In this document: piece after piece, positions 6,822 through 13,407 of the stretch
Layout of the letters: each line of letters opens with the position of its first letter
Position numbering within the stretch: position 1 is the stretch's first letter
NCBI GenBank assembly: GCA_031549185.1
Contig: JAVBQG010000071.1
Coordinates: forward strand, 1 to 14,149
DNA from: JAVBQG01 sp031549185
Lineage (GTDB): Bacteria > Synergistota > Synergistia > Synergistales > Synergistaceae
Direction of reading: 5' to 3'
Length of the DNA stretch: 14,149 nt
Made by a program: the position numbers and the translations under genes
The notes under the pieces: generated by a model
Seen by the model: the letters and a program-made list of their open reading frames with translations, nothing else
What the model was told of the DNA's origin: nothing
Database searches by the model: none

Positions 6822-6852
6822 TTTTCCCGTGAAACGGGGCGGGCAATCGTAT

Positions 6853-6897
6853 AAAAAACCGGCACGCGAGGTATTCCCTTCATCGTGCCGGTTTTTT
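6853..6897. terminator. Bidirectional intrinsic terminator between dapH and the iclR-type gene
   Basis: AAAAAACCGGCACG (6853-6866) pairs perfectly with CGTGCCGGTTTTTT (6884-6897), around a 17-base loop. The A run on one side and T run on the other give a U tract in both directions, so it can stop the dap operon from the left and the minus-strand IclR transcript from the right. Confidence 0.92.
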
Positions 6898-6904
6898 TGT
6901 GACC

Positions 6905-7684
6905 TCAGTACACCAGGTCCCTCGAAATCTCCTTAGCCCCTGCGAGGATCAGCGAGACCAGGTTCTCCTGCTTCTCCGGCGCGAAATCGGCCACGCCGCC
7001 GGCCAGGGTCGCTACGCCGGCGAGTTCGCCCAGTTTGGTGAACACGGGGGCGCCGATGCCGCCGGAGCCGATCACGCGCTCCTCGAGGCTGATGCAGTAG
7101 CCGTCGTTTTTGACCTGGTTCAGCTTCTCCCAGAGGGCCTGCGGAGACGTGATCGTGTGCGGGGTCAGCTGAGGGTATCTGTCGTCCTCCGAGGAGAAGT
7201 AGGCCTCACGCAGGGAGGGGTTGCCGAAGGCGAGGAAGATCTTGCCGGAGGCGCCGAAGTGCAGATCCCTGGTGCTGCTGTCGAGCGCCTCCGGGCTTAG
7301 ATGCCTGTTGCCGCCGACCCTCGCCAGGCAGACCACGCTTTTGCCTGAGAGGACGTAGAAGGAGGCCGCGAGGCCGCTCTTGCGGCTCAACTCCTCCAGG
7401 TGGGGCCGGATGACGCGGACGATGGGGCTCTTTCTCTCGTATGCGTGGCCCAACGAAAGGACCCGGTGGCCGAGGCTGTACTGTTTGTTGGTGTCCCGCA
7501 AAAGATAGCCGAGATGTTCGAGCGTGCCGCACAGCCGAATCGCCCTCGATTTGTGGATGTCGAGGTGTCCCGTCAACTGCGACAGGGACAGGGGCTGGTG
7601 CTGCTCGACGCAGTCCAGAACCTCGAGGCCCCTCAAGAGCGCTTCGACATGCCTCTCCGACTCTTTGATCTTTTTCTCGGGCAC
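6905..7684 (-). CDS. IclR-family transcriptional regulator
   Basis: A 259-residue DNA-binding regulator of the usual IclR length. The N-terminal winged helix-turn-helix spans about residues 15-75, with the recognition region SLSQLTGHLDIHKSRAIRLC and the wing LGYLLRDTNKQYSLG. The C-terminal effector domain (about 90-255) keeps typical motifs such as LHFGASGKIFLAF, EERVIGSGGIGAPVF and LAGVATLAGG. Start GTG 7684 is supported by GGGAGGT 6 bases upstream. It lies downstream of the peptide ABC transporter genes in the same direction, separated by 107 bases with a possible promoter of its own, and ends just before the bidirectional terminator. By position it probably controls the transporter/amidohydrolase operon; the effector is unknown. 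Confidence 0.92.
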   Translation of the reverse strand: MPEKKIKESERHVEALLRGLEVLDCVEQHQPLSLSQLTGHLDIHKSRAIRLCGTLEHLGYLLRDTNKQYSLGHRVLSLGHAYERKSPIVRVIRPHLEELSRKSGLAASFYVLSGKSVVCLARVGGNRHLSPEALDSSTRDLHFGASGKIFLAFGNPSLREAYFSSEDDRYPQLTPHTITSPQALWEKLNQVKNDGYCISLEERVIGSGGIGAPVFTKLGELAGVATLAGGVADFAPEKQENLVSLILAGAKEISRDLVY

Positions 7685-7708
7685 GGTTCGACCTCCCTGA
7701 AACCCACG

Positions 7709-7745
7709 CCGCTTCGAGATCTGTCGTCCTGCTCCCCCGAAGCGG
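7709..7745. promoter_or_regulatory. 8-bp inverted repeat in the iclR-type leader; possible operator or hairpin
   Basis: CCGCTTCG (7709-7716) and CGAAGCGG (7738-7745) are perfect inverted copies 21 bases apart. They lie 25 to 61 bases upstream of the IclR-type GTG, between the possible -10 element at 7774-7782 and the ribosome site. IclR proteins often repress themselves, so an operator is plausible, but a leader hairpin fits as well. Confidence 0.35.
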
Positions 7746-7773
7746 ACGGGGTTAATCGACGCTTTCTTGAATC

Positions 7774-7782
7774 ATTATCGCA
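7774..7782 (-). promoter_or_regulatory. Possible extended -10 promoter of the iclR-type gene
   Basis: On the minus strand the sequence TGCGATAAT reads as an extended -10 (TG, one base, then GATAAT, five of six matches). No convincing -35 is present 17 bases upstream. It lies just after the end of the solute-binding protein gene and would allow independent IclR expression. Confidence 0.35.
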
Positions 7783-7791
7783 CAGTCCCGT

Positions 7792-9342
7792 TTATTTCTT
7801 CTTCACCGTCGCGAACTGATATTCGTGCGAGCCGATGCGGCTCGCCTTGAAGCCCTCCAGGCCCGCCGCGGCACCGATGATCTTCGTCTCGTTGTAGAGG
7901 GAGACGATCGGGATATCTTCGATGAAGAAGGCGTTCACCTTCTCGCGGAGTTCGTCGCGCTCCGGACCCTCGGGGGTTTTGGCGTAGAGGTCGTACGCCC
8001 CGTCGTATGCGGGGTTCTTGTAGTTCGACCAGTTGCTGCTCGACGTCGAATAGAGGATTCGTTTGTAGACCTGGTCGGCGTGCCCCGAGACGAGATTGAA
8101 GAAGTCGAGGATCATGTTGAAGTCCTCGCCCGCCTGCAAAAGGGAGAAGGTCGTGTTCGGGTCCTGCACGACGATCGATATGTCGACCCCGATCTTGGCG
8201 AGCTGGCTTTGCAGCGACTGCGCGATCTCGGTGTTCGTCTGGTTTGCGTCCGTCCAGAACGTCGCCTTGAAGCCGTTCGCGTAACCGGCCTCTGCGAGCA
8301 GTTTCTTCGCCGCGTCAACGTCGAACTTGTAGTCTTCCTGCGGGGCGTACTCCTTGGCCGTCTCCGGGATGACCGAGTTGGCGACCTTACCGTAGCCGTA
8401 GAGGAAGGTGTCGACGATCGTCTGTTTGTCGATCGCGCTCTCGATCGCCTTGCGGACCTTCACGTTCCCGATCGGACCCTTGGAGCCGCAGTTGAGGCTG
8501 AGGGTGATGATCTTCATGGAGTCGCAGGTGATCAGCTGGAGATCCTTGTTGTCCTTGATGCGCGCGACGCTGCTGCCCGGGATCTCGTACGCCACGTCGA
8601 CCTCGCCCGTCTCCAACAGGATGATGCGCTGCGCCGTCTCGGGGACGATCTTGAGCGTCAGGTACTTCGTCTTCGCGGGCTCCTTCCAGTAGTCGTCGAA
8701 GCGCTCGAGCGTGTAGTAGTCGCCTTCTTTGAACTCCTTGAGCTTGTAGGGCCCCGTCCCCACCGGCTTCTGCGCGAAGCCCTTGGGGTCGGCCTCGTAG
8801 ATCTTCTTGGGAAGGACGGCGGCGTAGGGCACCGCCAGCAGGTTCACGAGCGGAGGGTTGGGCGTTTTGAGGTGGATGACGACCGTGTCGTCGCCCGCGA
8901 TCTCCGTCTTCTCGTAGTTGCCGGCGAAGAGCGAGCCGCGCTCGTTGATGTGGTCCATCGTGAAGGCCACGTCCTCCGGCGTCATCTCCGAGCCGTCGTG
9001 GAACTTCACGCCCTTGCGGATCTTCACCTCGAGCGAGGTGTCGTCAAGCCACTTGTACTCCTCGGCCAGATCGGGGATCACGTTCATGTCCCCGTCGAAG
9101 GTGAAGAGCGAGTCGAACATGTTGTTGGTCAGCGCGCAGGCGCGCTCCTGCATGCCGATGGAGATGTCCATGGTCGTGAGGTCGTTGCCCTGGCAGAAGA
9201 CGATCGTATCCTTGTACTCCTGCGCCGCCTCGGGCGCCGCGGCGGTGGTGGAACCGGAATCCTTGCCGCCGCCCTGCTGCGAAAAGAACCATACAGCGCC
9301 CAGGATGACGACGACGGCGATCGGTATCGCGAACTTCTTCAT
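7792..9342 (-). CDS. ABC transporter solute-binding protein, family 5 (peptide/nickel type)
   Basis: The 516-residue protein captures substrate outside the inner membrane and delivers it to the two permeases. It begins with MKKFAIPIAVVVILGAVWFF, a signal/anchor segment, followed by a low-complexity linker (GGGKDSGSTTAAAPEAA). No lipobox cysteine is seen, so it is either cleaved to the periplasm or stays anchored. The SBP_bac_5 domain covers most of the rest, with signature stretches IRKGVKFHDGSEMTPEDVAF and PVGTGPYKLKEF. Family members bind di-/oligopeptides, and sometimes nickel, opines, glutathione or sugars; the substrate is not readable here. ATG 9342 has an AGGAGGAG ribosome site 5 bases upstream. 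It is the last transporter gene of the operon, 46 bases after the second ATPase, which may help its higher expression. Confidence 0.93.
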   Translation of the reverse strand: MKKFAIPIAVVVILGAVWFFSQQGGGKDSGSTTAAAPEAAQEYKDTIVFCQGNDLTTMDISIGMQERACALTNNMFDSLFTFDGDMNVIPDLAEEYKWLDDTSLEVKIRKGVKFHDGSEMTPEDVAFTMDHINERGSLFAGNYEKTEIAGDDTVVIHLKTPNPPLVNLLAVPYAAVLPKKIYEADPKGFAQKPVGTGPYKLKEFKEGDYYTLERFDDYWKEPAKTKYLTLKIVPETAQRIILLETGEVDVAYEIPGSSVARIKDNKDLQLITCDSMKIITLSLNCGSKGPIGNVKVRKAIESAIDKQTIVDTFLYGYGKVANSVIPETAKEYAPQEDYKFDVDAAKKLLAEAGYANGFKATFWTDANQTNTEIAQSLQSQLAKIGVDISIVVQDPNTTFSLLQAGEDFNMILDFFNLVSGHADQVYKRILYSTSSSNWSNYKNPAYDGAYDLYAKTPEGPERDELREKVNAFFIEDIPIVSLYNETKIIGAAAGLEGFKASRIGSHEYQFATVKKK

Positions 9343-9388
9343 TGTGTCTCCTCCTCTTTTTCGTGTCTCTTTTCATAAACGACGGAAT

Positions 9389-10348
9389 TCATAACAGATT
9401 GCAGGCTACAAAATGTCCTGGCTTGATCTCTCTCTCTACGACTGGCTTTTCTGCACACTCCGGTTCGAAGACGGGGCAGCGCCTGGCAAAACGGCACCCC
9501 GGTCCCATGCCCACCGGTGAACTGATCTCACCCTTCAAAATCTCCTTTCTCTGTTTGATGTCGGGATCCGCGATCGGAATCGCGGAGAGCAGCGCCTTTG
9601 TATAGGGATGGAGCGGCCGCTCGAACAGCGCGTCGGGCCGCGCTCGCTCGACCACCTGGCCCAGGTACATGACGACGATGACGTCGGAGATGTGCTTGAC
9701 GACGGAGAGGTCGTGGGTGATGAACATGTACGTGAGGCCGAGGCCGGCCTGCAGATCCTGCATCAGATTGAGGACCTGTGCCTGTATGGAGACGTCGAGC
9801 GCGGAGACGGGTTCGTCGCAGACGATGAATTTGGGGCCCAGCGAGAGGGCGCGCGCGATGCCGATCCGCTGCCGCCTGCCGCCGTCGAGTTCGTGCGGGT
9901 ACGAGTTGACGAAGCGTTTGGCCAGGCCGACCATGTTCATCAGCTCGCCCACCCGCGCGTCGATCCCGGCCCGGTCCCTCTTTTTGAAGAGACCCTGCAG
10001 GATCAGCGGGGCCGCGATCGCCTGGCTGACGGTCATCCGAGGGTTGAGCGACGAGTACGGGTCCTGGAAGATGATCTGCATCTCCGTGCGCAGTTTCTTC
10101 AATCGCTCCTTGTCGTACGCCAGGATGTCGTTTCCCTCGAACAGCACCTGGCCGCTCGTCGGCTCGTGCAGGCGGAGGATGGCCCGGCCGAGCGTCGACT
10201 TGCCGCAGCCGGACTCGCCGACCACGCCCAGCGTCTCGCCCTTCTGTATCGAGAAGGAGATGTCGTCGACCGCCTGCAGAGGGCCCCGTGGCGTGTCGAA
10301 ATATTTTTTCAGGTTGCGGACCTCGAGAAGGACGCCGTTCGGATTCAT
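9389..10348 (-). CDS. Peptide ABC transporter ATPase, OppF/DppF type, with LDGGR signature
   Basis: One of the two cytoplasmic ATPases that power the importer; 319 residues. Walker A GESGCGKST is at 44-52, the Q-loop Gln near 95, Walker B FIVCDEP at 174-180 with the catalytic Glu, and the switch His at 212. The ABC signature at 154-158 reads LDGGR instead of LSGGQ, so Asp replaces the serine that contacts ATP bound by the partner subunit. The C-terminal oligo_HPY region carries Cys285, Cys291, Cys298 and Cys316, the pattern associated with a [4Fe-4S] cluster in related DppD/OppD/OppF proteins. Start ATG 10348 has AAGGAGAG about 8 bases upstream and follows the partner ATPase stop by 5 bases; the frame stays open further upstream, but only inside that gene. 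Confidence 0.93.
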   Translation of the reverse strand: MNPNGVLLEVRNLKKYFDTPRGPLQAVDDISFSIQKGETLGVVGESGCGKSTLGRAILRLHEPTSGQVLFEGNDILAYDKERLKKLRTEMQIIFQDPYSSLNPRMTVSQAIAAPLILQGLFKKRDRAGIDARVGELMNMVGLAKRFVNSYPHELDGGRRQRIGIARALSLGPKFIVCDEPVSALDVSIQAQVLNLMQDLQAGLGLTYMFITHDLSVVKHISDVIVVMYLGQVVERARPDALFERPLHPYTKALLSAIPIADPDIKQRKEILKGEISSPVGMGPGCRFARRCPVFEPECAEKPVVEREIKPGHFVACNLL

Positions 10349-10353
10349 CCCGG

Positions 10354-11355
10354 TCAGCTCTCCTTTCTCGCGATCGCTGCAAGGGGTTTGAAGCAGCGGA
10401 CCCTGTGGTTTCCGCCCCGCACTTCGAGCTTGGGGTGGTTCTTCGCGCAGAACTCGTCCGCCTGTTTGCAGCGCTCGGCAAAGGAGCAGCCTTCCGCCGG
10501 CGTCATCGGGTCCGGCATCAGACCGTCGATCGGCTGCAGCCGCCGGACGTTCTCGTGGATCTTGGGGATCGCACCGAGCAGTCCTTCGGTATACGGATGC
10601 GCGGTGTTTTTGAAGACGTCGTGCACGGGGCCGGACTCCACGACCTCGCCGGCGTAGAGGATGACGACGTTCTCGCACATCTGCGCCACGATGCCGAGGT
10701 CGTGCGTGATGAGGATCGTGGCGGTGCCGAACTTCTCCTTGAGGCGCTCCATCATCTCCAGCACCTGAGCCTGAATGGTCACGTCCAGCGCCGTCGTCGG
10801 CTCGTCGGCGATCAGGATGCGGGGGTTGCAGGCGAGCGCGATGGCGATTACGACGCGCTGCTTCATGCCGCCGGAGAACTGGTGCGGGTAGTCGTCCGCC
10901 CGGTCGGTCGCGATGCCGACGGTGGAGAGCATCTCCAGCGCCTTGTTCCGCGCCTCGGCTGCCGAGACCTTCTGGTGCGTCTGGATCACCTCCGCGATCT
11001 GGTCAAGGACGGTGATGACGGGGTTGAGGGCCGACATCGGGTCCTGGAAGATCATCGAGATCTCCTCGCCCCGGATTTTGAGCATTTCCCCCTGCGAGAC
11101 TTTGACGATATCTTTGCCGTCGAAGAGGATCTCGCCCGCCTCGATCCTGCCGGGCGGGAAGGGGATCAGGCGCATGACGCTCTTGGCCAGGGTCGTCTTG
11201 CCGGCGCCCGTCTCGCCCACGAGGCCGAGGGTCTCGCCGTCCGCCAGCTCCAGGTCGACGTCGTTGAGCGCGTGCACCGTGCCGTCCTCCGTGTGGAAGA
11301 AGACCCGCAGGCCCTTTATTTCAAGAATTTTCGTTCCCTTCTTCGCGTTTTCCAT
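10354..11355 (-). CDS. Peptide ABC transporter ATPase, OppD/DppD type
   Basis: The second ATPase, 333 residues, expected to pair with the LDGGR subunit. Walker A GETGAGKTT is at 47-55, the Q-loop Gln at 104, the canonical signature FSGGM at 160-164, Walker B ILIADEP at 180-186 and the switch His at 218. The C-terminal extension again has a four-cysteine pattern (GCSFAERC, then FC, then VRCFKP), consistent with a [4Fe-4S] cluster known in this family. ATG 11355 is preceded by GGGGGC about 6 bases away and starts 11 bases after the DppC-type permease stop. The frame stays open upstream into the permease gene, but that part is not OppD-like. Confidence 0.94.
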   Translation of the reverse strand: MENAKKGTKILEIKGLRVFFHTEDGTVHALNDVDLELADGETLGLVGETGAGKTTLAKSVMRLIPFPPGRIEAGEILFDGKDIVKVSQGEMLKIRGEEISMIFQDPMSALNPVITVLDQIAEVIQTHQKVSAAEARNKALEMLSTVGIATDRADDYPHQFSGGMKQRVVIAIALACNPRILIADEPTTALDVTIQAQVLEMMERLKEKFGTATILITHDLGIVAQMCENVVILYAGEVVESGPVHDVFKNTAHPYTEGLLGAIPKIHENVRRLQPIDGLMPDPMTPAEGCSFAERCKQADEFCAKNHPKLEVRGGNHRVRCFKPLAAIARKES

Positions 11356-11366
11356 GGTATCGCCCC

Positions 11367-12254
11367 CTACTTCTTCAGCTTCGGGTCGAGGGCGTCGCGG
11401 AGGCCGTCGCCGAAGAGGTTGAAGGCGATGACGGCCAGCACCAGGAAGGCGCCGGGGAAGACCGAGATGTGCCACGCGTCTCGCATGTAGATCTTGGCGG
11501 TGGTGAGGATCGTGCCCCACTCCGGCTGCGGCGGCTGTACGCCGAGGCCGAGGTACGAGAGCCCGGCCACGAGCAGGATCGAGTTCCCCACGCCGAGTGA
11601 GACCTGCACGAGGTTGGGGGAGAGCGAGTTGGGCAGGATGTACTTGAGGAGAATCTCGAGGTCGCCCGCGCCGATGGCCCGCGCGGCCTCGATGTATTCG
11701 TTGTCTTTCACGGTCATCACCGAGGCGCGGGCGATGCGCGCAAAGCGCGCGATGCCGGAGACCGAGAGGGCGATCAGGAGGTTGACCGTGCTCGTCCCCA
11801 GCGCCGCCACGATCGCCATCGCCAGCAGCATGAAGGGTACGGCCAAAATCACGTCCATCACGCGCATGATGGCGTTGTCGATGCGCCCGCCGTAGTAGCC
11901 GGCGATCATGCCGAAGGGCGCGCCCATCAACAGCGACAGCACGATGGAGCCGATGCCGATGAAGAGCGAGTACTTGGTCCCCCAGAGGATGCGCAGGAAG
12001 AGGTCGCGCCCGAACTCGTCGCAGCCGAAGATGTGCGCGAGGCTCGGCTTGGCGAGGCGGCGTGTGAGCTCCTGCCCCGTGATGTACTTGGTGTAGAAGG
12101 CATAGTTGGTTGCGAAGTCGATTACGATCGTGCCGACCGCCACCGCGAAGAGGAGGACGATGACGAAGAAACCGGCCACCGCCAGCTTGTTCTTCTTGAA
12201 CTGGCTCAGCGACTGTTCGAACGGCGTCCGCGCCTTGGCAATTCGTCCGCTCAT
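11367..12254 (-). CDS. Peptide ABC transporter permease, DppC/OppC type
   Basis: An inner-membrane permease of 295 residues. A short cytoplasmic N-terminus with FKKNKLAVAGFFVIVLLFAV marks the OppC_N/TM1 region, followed by a periplasmic loop containing HIFGCDEFGRDLFLRILWGT, a stretch highly conserved in this subfamily. Further transmembrane helices lie at about 95-120, 130-155, 155-175, 220-240 and 260-280. The EAA loop that docks on the ATPases is EYIEAARAIGAGDLEILLKY, then ILPN. It follows the DppB-type permease by 6 bases and has only a weak ribosome site, so translational coupling is likely. Confidence 0.95.
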   Translation of the reverse strand: MSGRIAKARTPFEQSLSQFKKNKLAVAGFFVIVLLFAVAVGTIVIDFATNYAFYTKYITGQELTRRLAKPSLAHIFGCDEFGRDLFLRILWGTKYSLFIGIGSIVLSLLMGAPFGMIAGYYGGRIDNAIMRVMDVILAVPFMLLAMAIVAALGTSTVNLLIALSVSGIARFARIARASVMTVKDNEYIEAARAIGAGDLEILLKYILPNSLSPNLVQVSLGVGNSILLVAGLSYLGLGVQPPQPEWGTILTTAKIYMRDAWHISVFPGAFLVLAVIAFNLFGDGLRDALDPKLKK

Positions 12255-12260
12255 CTCAGG

Positions 12261-13220
12261 CTAGCCCTTTCCCCAGGCGTTCTTGTACTGGGATTTGATG
12301 CGGGGGTCGAGAAAGGCGTAGAGCAGGTCGACGATCAGGTTCACGAGGGTGAAGAGGATCGCCAGCGTGACCACGCAGCCCAGCACGGCGGGCGTGTCCT
12401 TGAAGGAGATCGACTCCACCACGAAGCGCCCCACGCCCGGCCAGGAGAAGATCGACTCCGTGAGGACCGAGCCGCCGAGCAGCACGCCGAAGTTGAGACC
12501 GACGACGGTGACGATGGGGATCAGCGCGTTCTTCATCATGTGCCGCCAGATCACGACGTGTTCCGTCAACCCCTTTGCCCGCGCCATGTCGATGTAGTCC
12601 TGCCGCACGACCTCGAGCACGGAGGCGCGCGTGGTCCGCGCGATCAGGGCGGCGAAGCCGGCGCCGAGTGTGACCGTCGGCAGGATCAGGCTGACGAAGA
12701 AGCCGTAGAAACCCTTTCCCATACCGGAGGCGGGCAGCCAGCCGAGGTTGACCGAGAAGATGATGACCAGGATCAACGCCAACCAGAAGGTCGGCACCGC
12801 CGTCATGAAGAGGGTGATGAACATCGTGACGTTGTCGAGCACCGAATACTGCTTGATGGCGGAGATCACCCCTACCGGGACGCCGACGACGACGGAGAAG
12901 AGGATGCCGGCGATGGCGAGATAGAGGGTGTTGGAGAGGCGTCCCATGATCATCGCGGTGACGTCCTGTCCGTTGCGGTACGAGATCCCCATGTCGCCCT
13001 GTGCGAGGTTCAGCATGTAGTTTCCGTAGCGCACGAGGAACGGGTCGTTCAGGCCGAGCTGGTCCCGCAATACGGCCAGCGACTCCTCGGTGGCGTTGCT
13101 GCCGAGGATCATGCGGGCCGGGTCGCCGGGCGCGAAGTGCATGATCGTGAACACCATGAAGGTGGCGCCGATCAGAACGGGAATGGTCATCAGGGTTCTC
13201 TTGAAGATGTATCTCCACAT
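12261..13220 (-). CDS. Peptide ABC transporter permease, DppB/OppB type
   Basis: The partner permease, 319 residues. It opens with MWRYIFKRTLMTIPVLIGAT, the standard N-terminus and first helix, then the conserved FAPGDPA segment and a QLGLNDPFLVRYGNYMLNLA stretch leading to GDMGISYRNG. Several more transmembrane helices follow; the EAA loop reads DYIDMARAKGLTEHVVIWRH. It ends with the typical LLYAFLDPRIK. The frame is open upstream to 13457, but that extension reads through the palindromic repeat and shows no family similarity, so ATG 13220 is preferred. It is the first transporter gene after the amidohydrolase, 187 bases downstream of it. Confidence 0.95.
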   Translation of the reverse strand: MWRYIFKRTLMTIPVLIGATFMVFTIMHFAPGDPARMILGSNATEESLAVLRDQLGLNDPFLVRYGNYMLNLAQGDMGISYRNGQDVTAMIMGRLSNTLYLAIAGILFSVVVGVPVGVISAIKQYSVLDNVTMFITLFMTAVPTFWLALILVIIFSVNLGWLPASGMGKGFYGFFVSLILPTVTLGAGFAALIARTTRASVLEVVRQDYIDMARAKGLTEHVVIWRHMMKNALIPIVTVVGLNFGVLLGGSVLTESIFSWPGVGRFVVESISFKDTPAVLGCVVTLAILFTLVNLIVDLLYAFLDPRIKSQYKNAWGKG

Positions 13221-13244
13221 GGCTCTCGATCCCTCGTTTCTTTG

Positions 13245-13271
13245 GAAGATTACCTCTAGAAGATTACCTCT
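13245..13271. repeat. 13-bp direct repeat beside the palindromic element
   Basis: GAAGATTACCTCT occurs at 13245-13257 and again at 13259-13271, with one base between. The second copy runs into the left arm of the long inverted repeat. Confidence 0.8.
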
Positions 13272-13375
13272 CCCCCCGACCCCCTCCCCCAAAGCGGGGA
13301 GGGGGAGCAAAACAGGGGCAAAAGTTCTTGCCTTCCCCCCTCCCCGTTTCGGGGGAGGGGGCTGGGGGGAGAGGT
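13266..13375. repeat. Long GC-rich imperfect inverted repeat (REP/MITE-like palindrome)
   Basis: Two arms of about 40 bases, 13266-13305 and 13335-13375, are near-perfect inverted copies: ACCTCTCCCCCC, then two variable bases, CCCCCTCCCCC, four variable bases and CGGGGAGGGGG. Each arm also contains its own smaller palindrome. The 29-base centre includes GGCAA/TTGCC (13317-13321 with 13328-13332). It encodes nothing recognisable and sits between the amidohydrolase and the DppB-type permease. Similar C-rich palindromes that translate as Pro-rich 'LSPPP...' strings are scattered through many bacterial genomes (from memory). In RNA it would form a very stable hairpin able to pause transcription, stabilise mRNA or partly insulate the two halves of the operon. 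Confidence 0.85.
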
Positions 13376-13390
13376 GTCCGCGAGGCGGAC
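13376..13390 (-). other. Perfect stem-loop after the amidohydrolase gene
   Basis: GTCCGC (13376-13381) and GCGGAC (13385-13390) pair around GAG. It abuts the right end of the long inverted repeat and lies 17 bases after the minus-strand stop codon. No T tract follows it on the minus strand, so it is not a standard intrinsic terminator. Confidence 0.5.
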
Positions 13391-13407
13391 CGGGTTTATC
13401 AGTTTTT

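Noticed and set aside
7825..9378. 517-codon plus-strand open frame opposite the solute-binding protein
   Set aside because: It mirrors the real gene on the other strand, is Arg/Val/Asp/Leu-biased and shows no family motif.
10349..10678. Longer start for the OppF-type ATPase
   Set aside because: The extra residues are an out-of-frame reading of the OppD-type gene; a ribosome site precedes ATG 10348.
13266..13375. Possible CRISPR or tandem array
   Set aside because: There are only two arms, in inverted orientation, without regular spacers or direct repeat periodicity.
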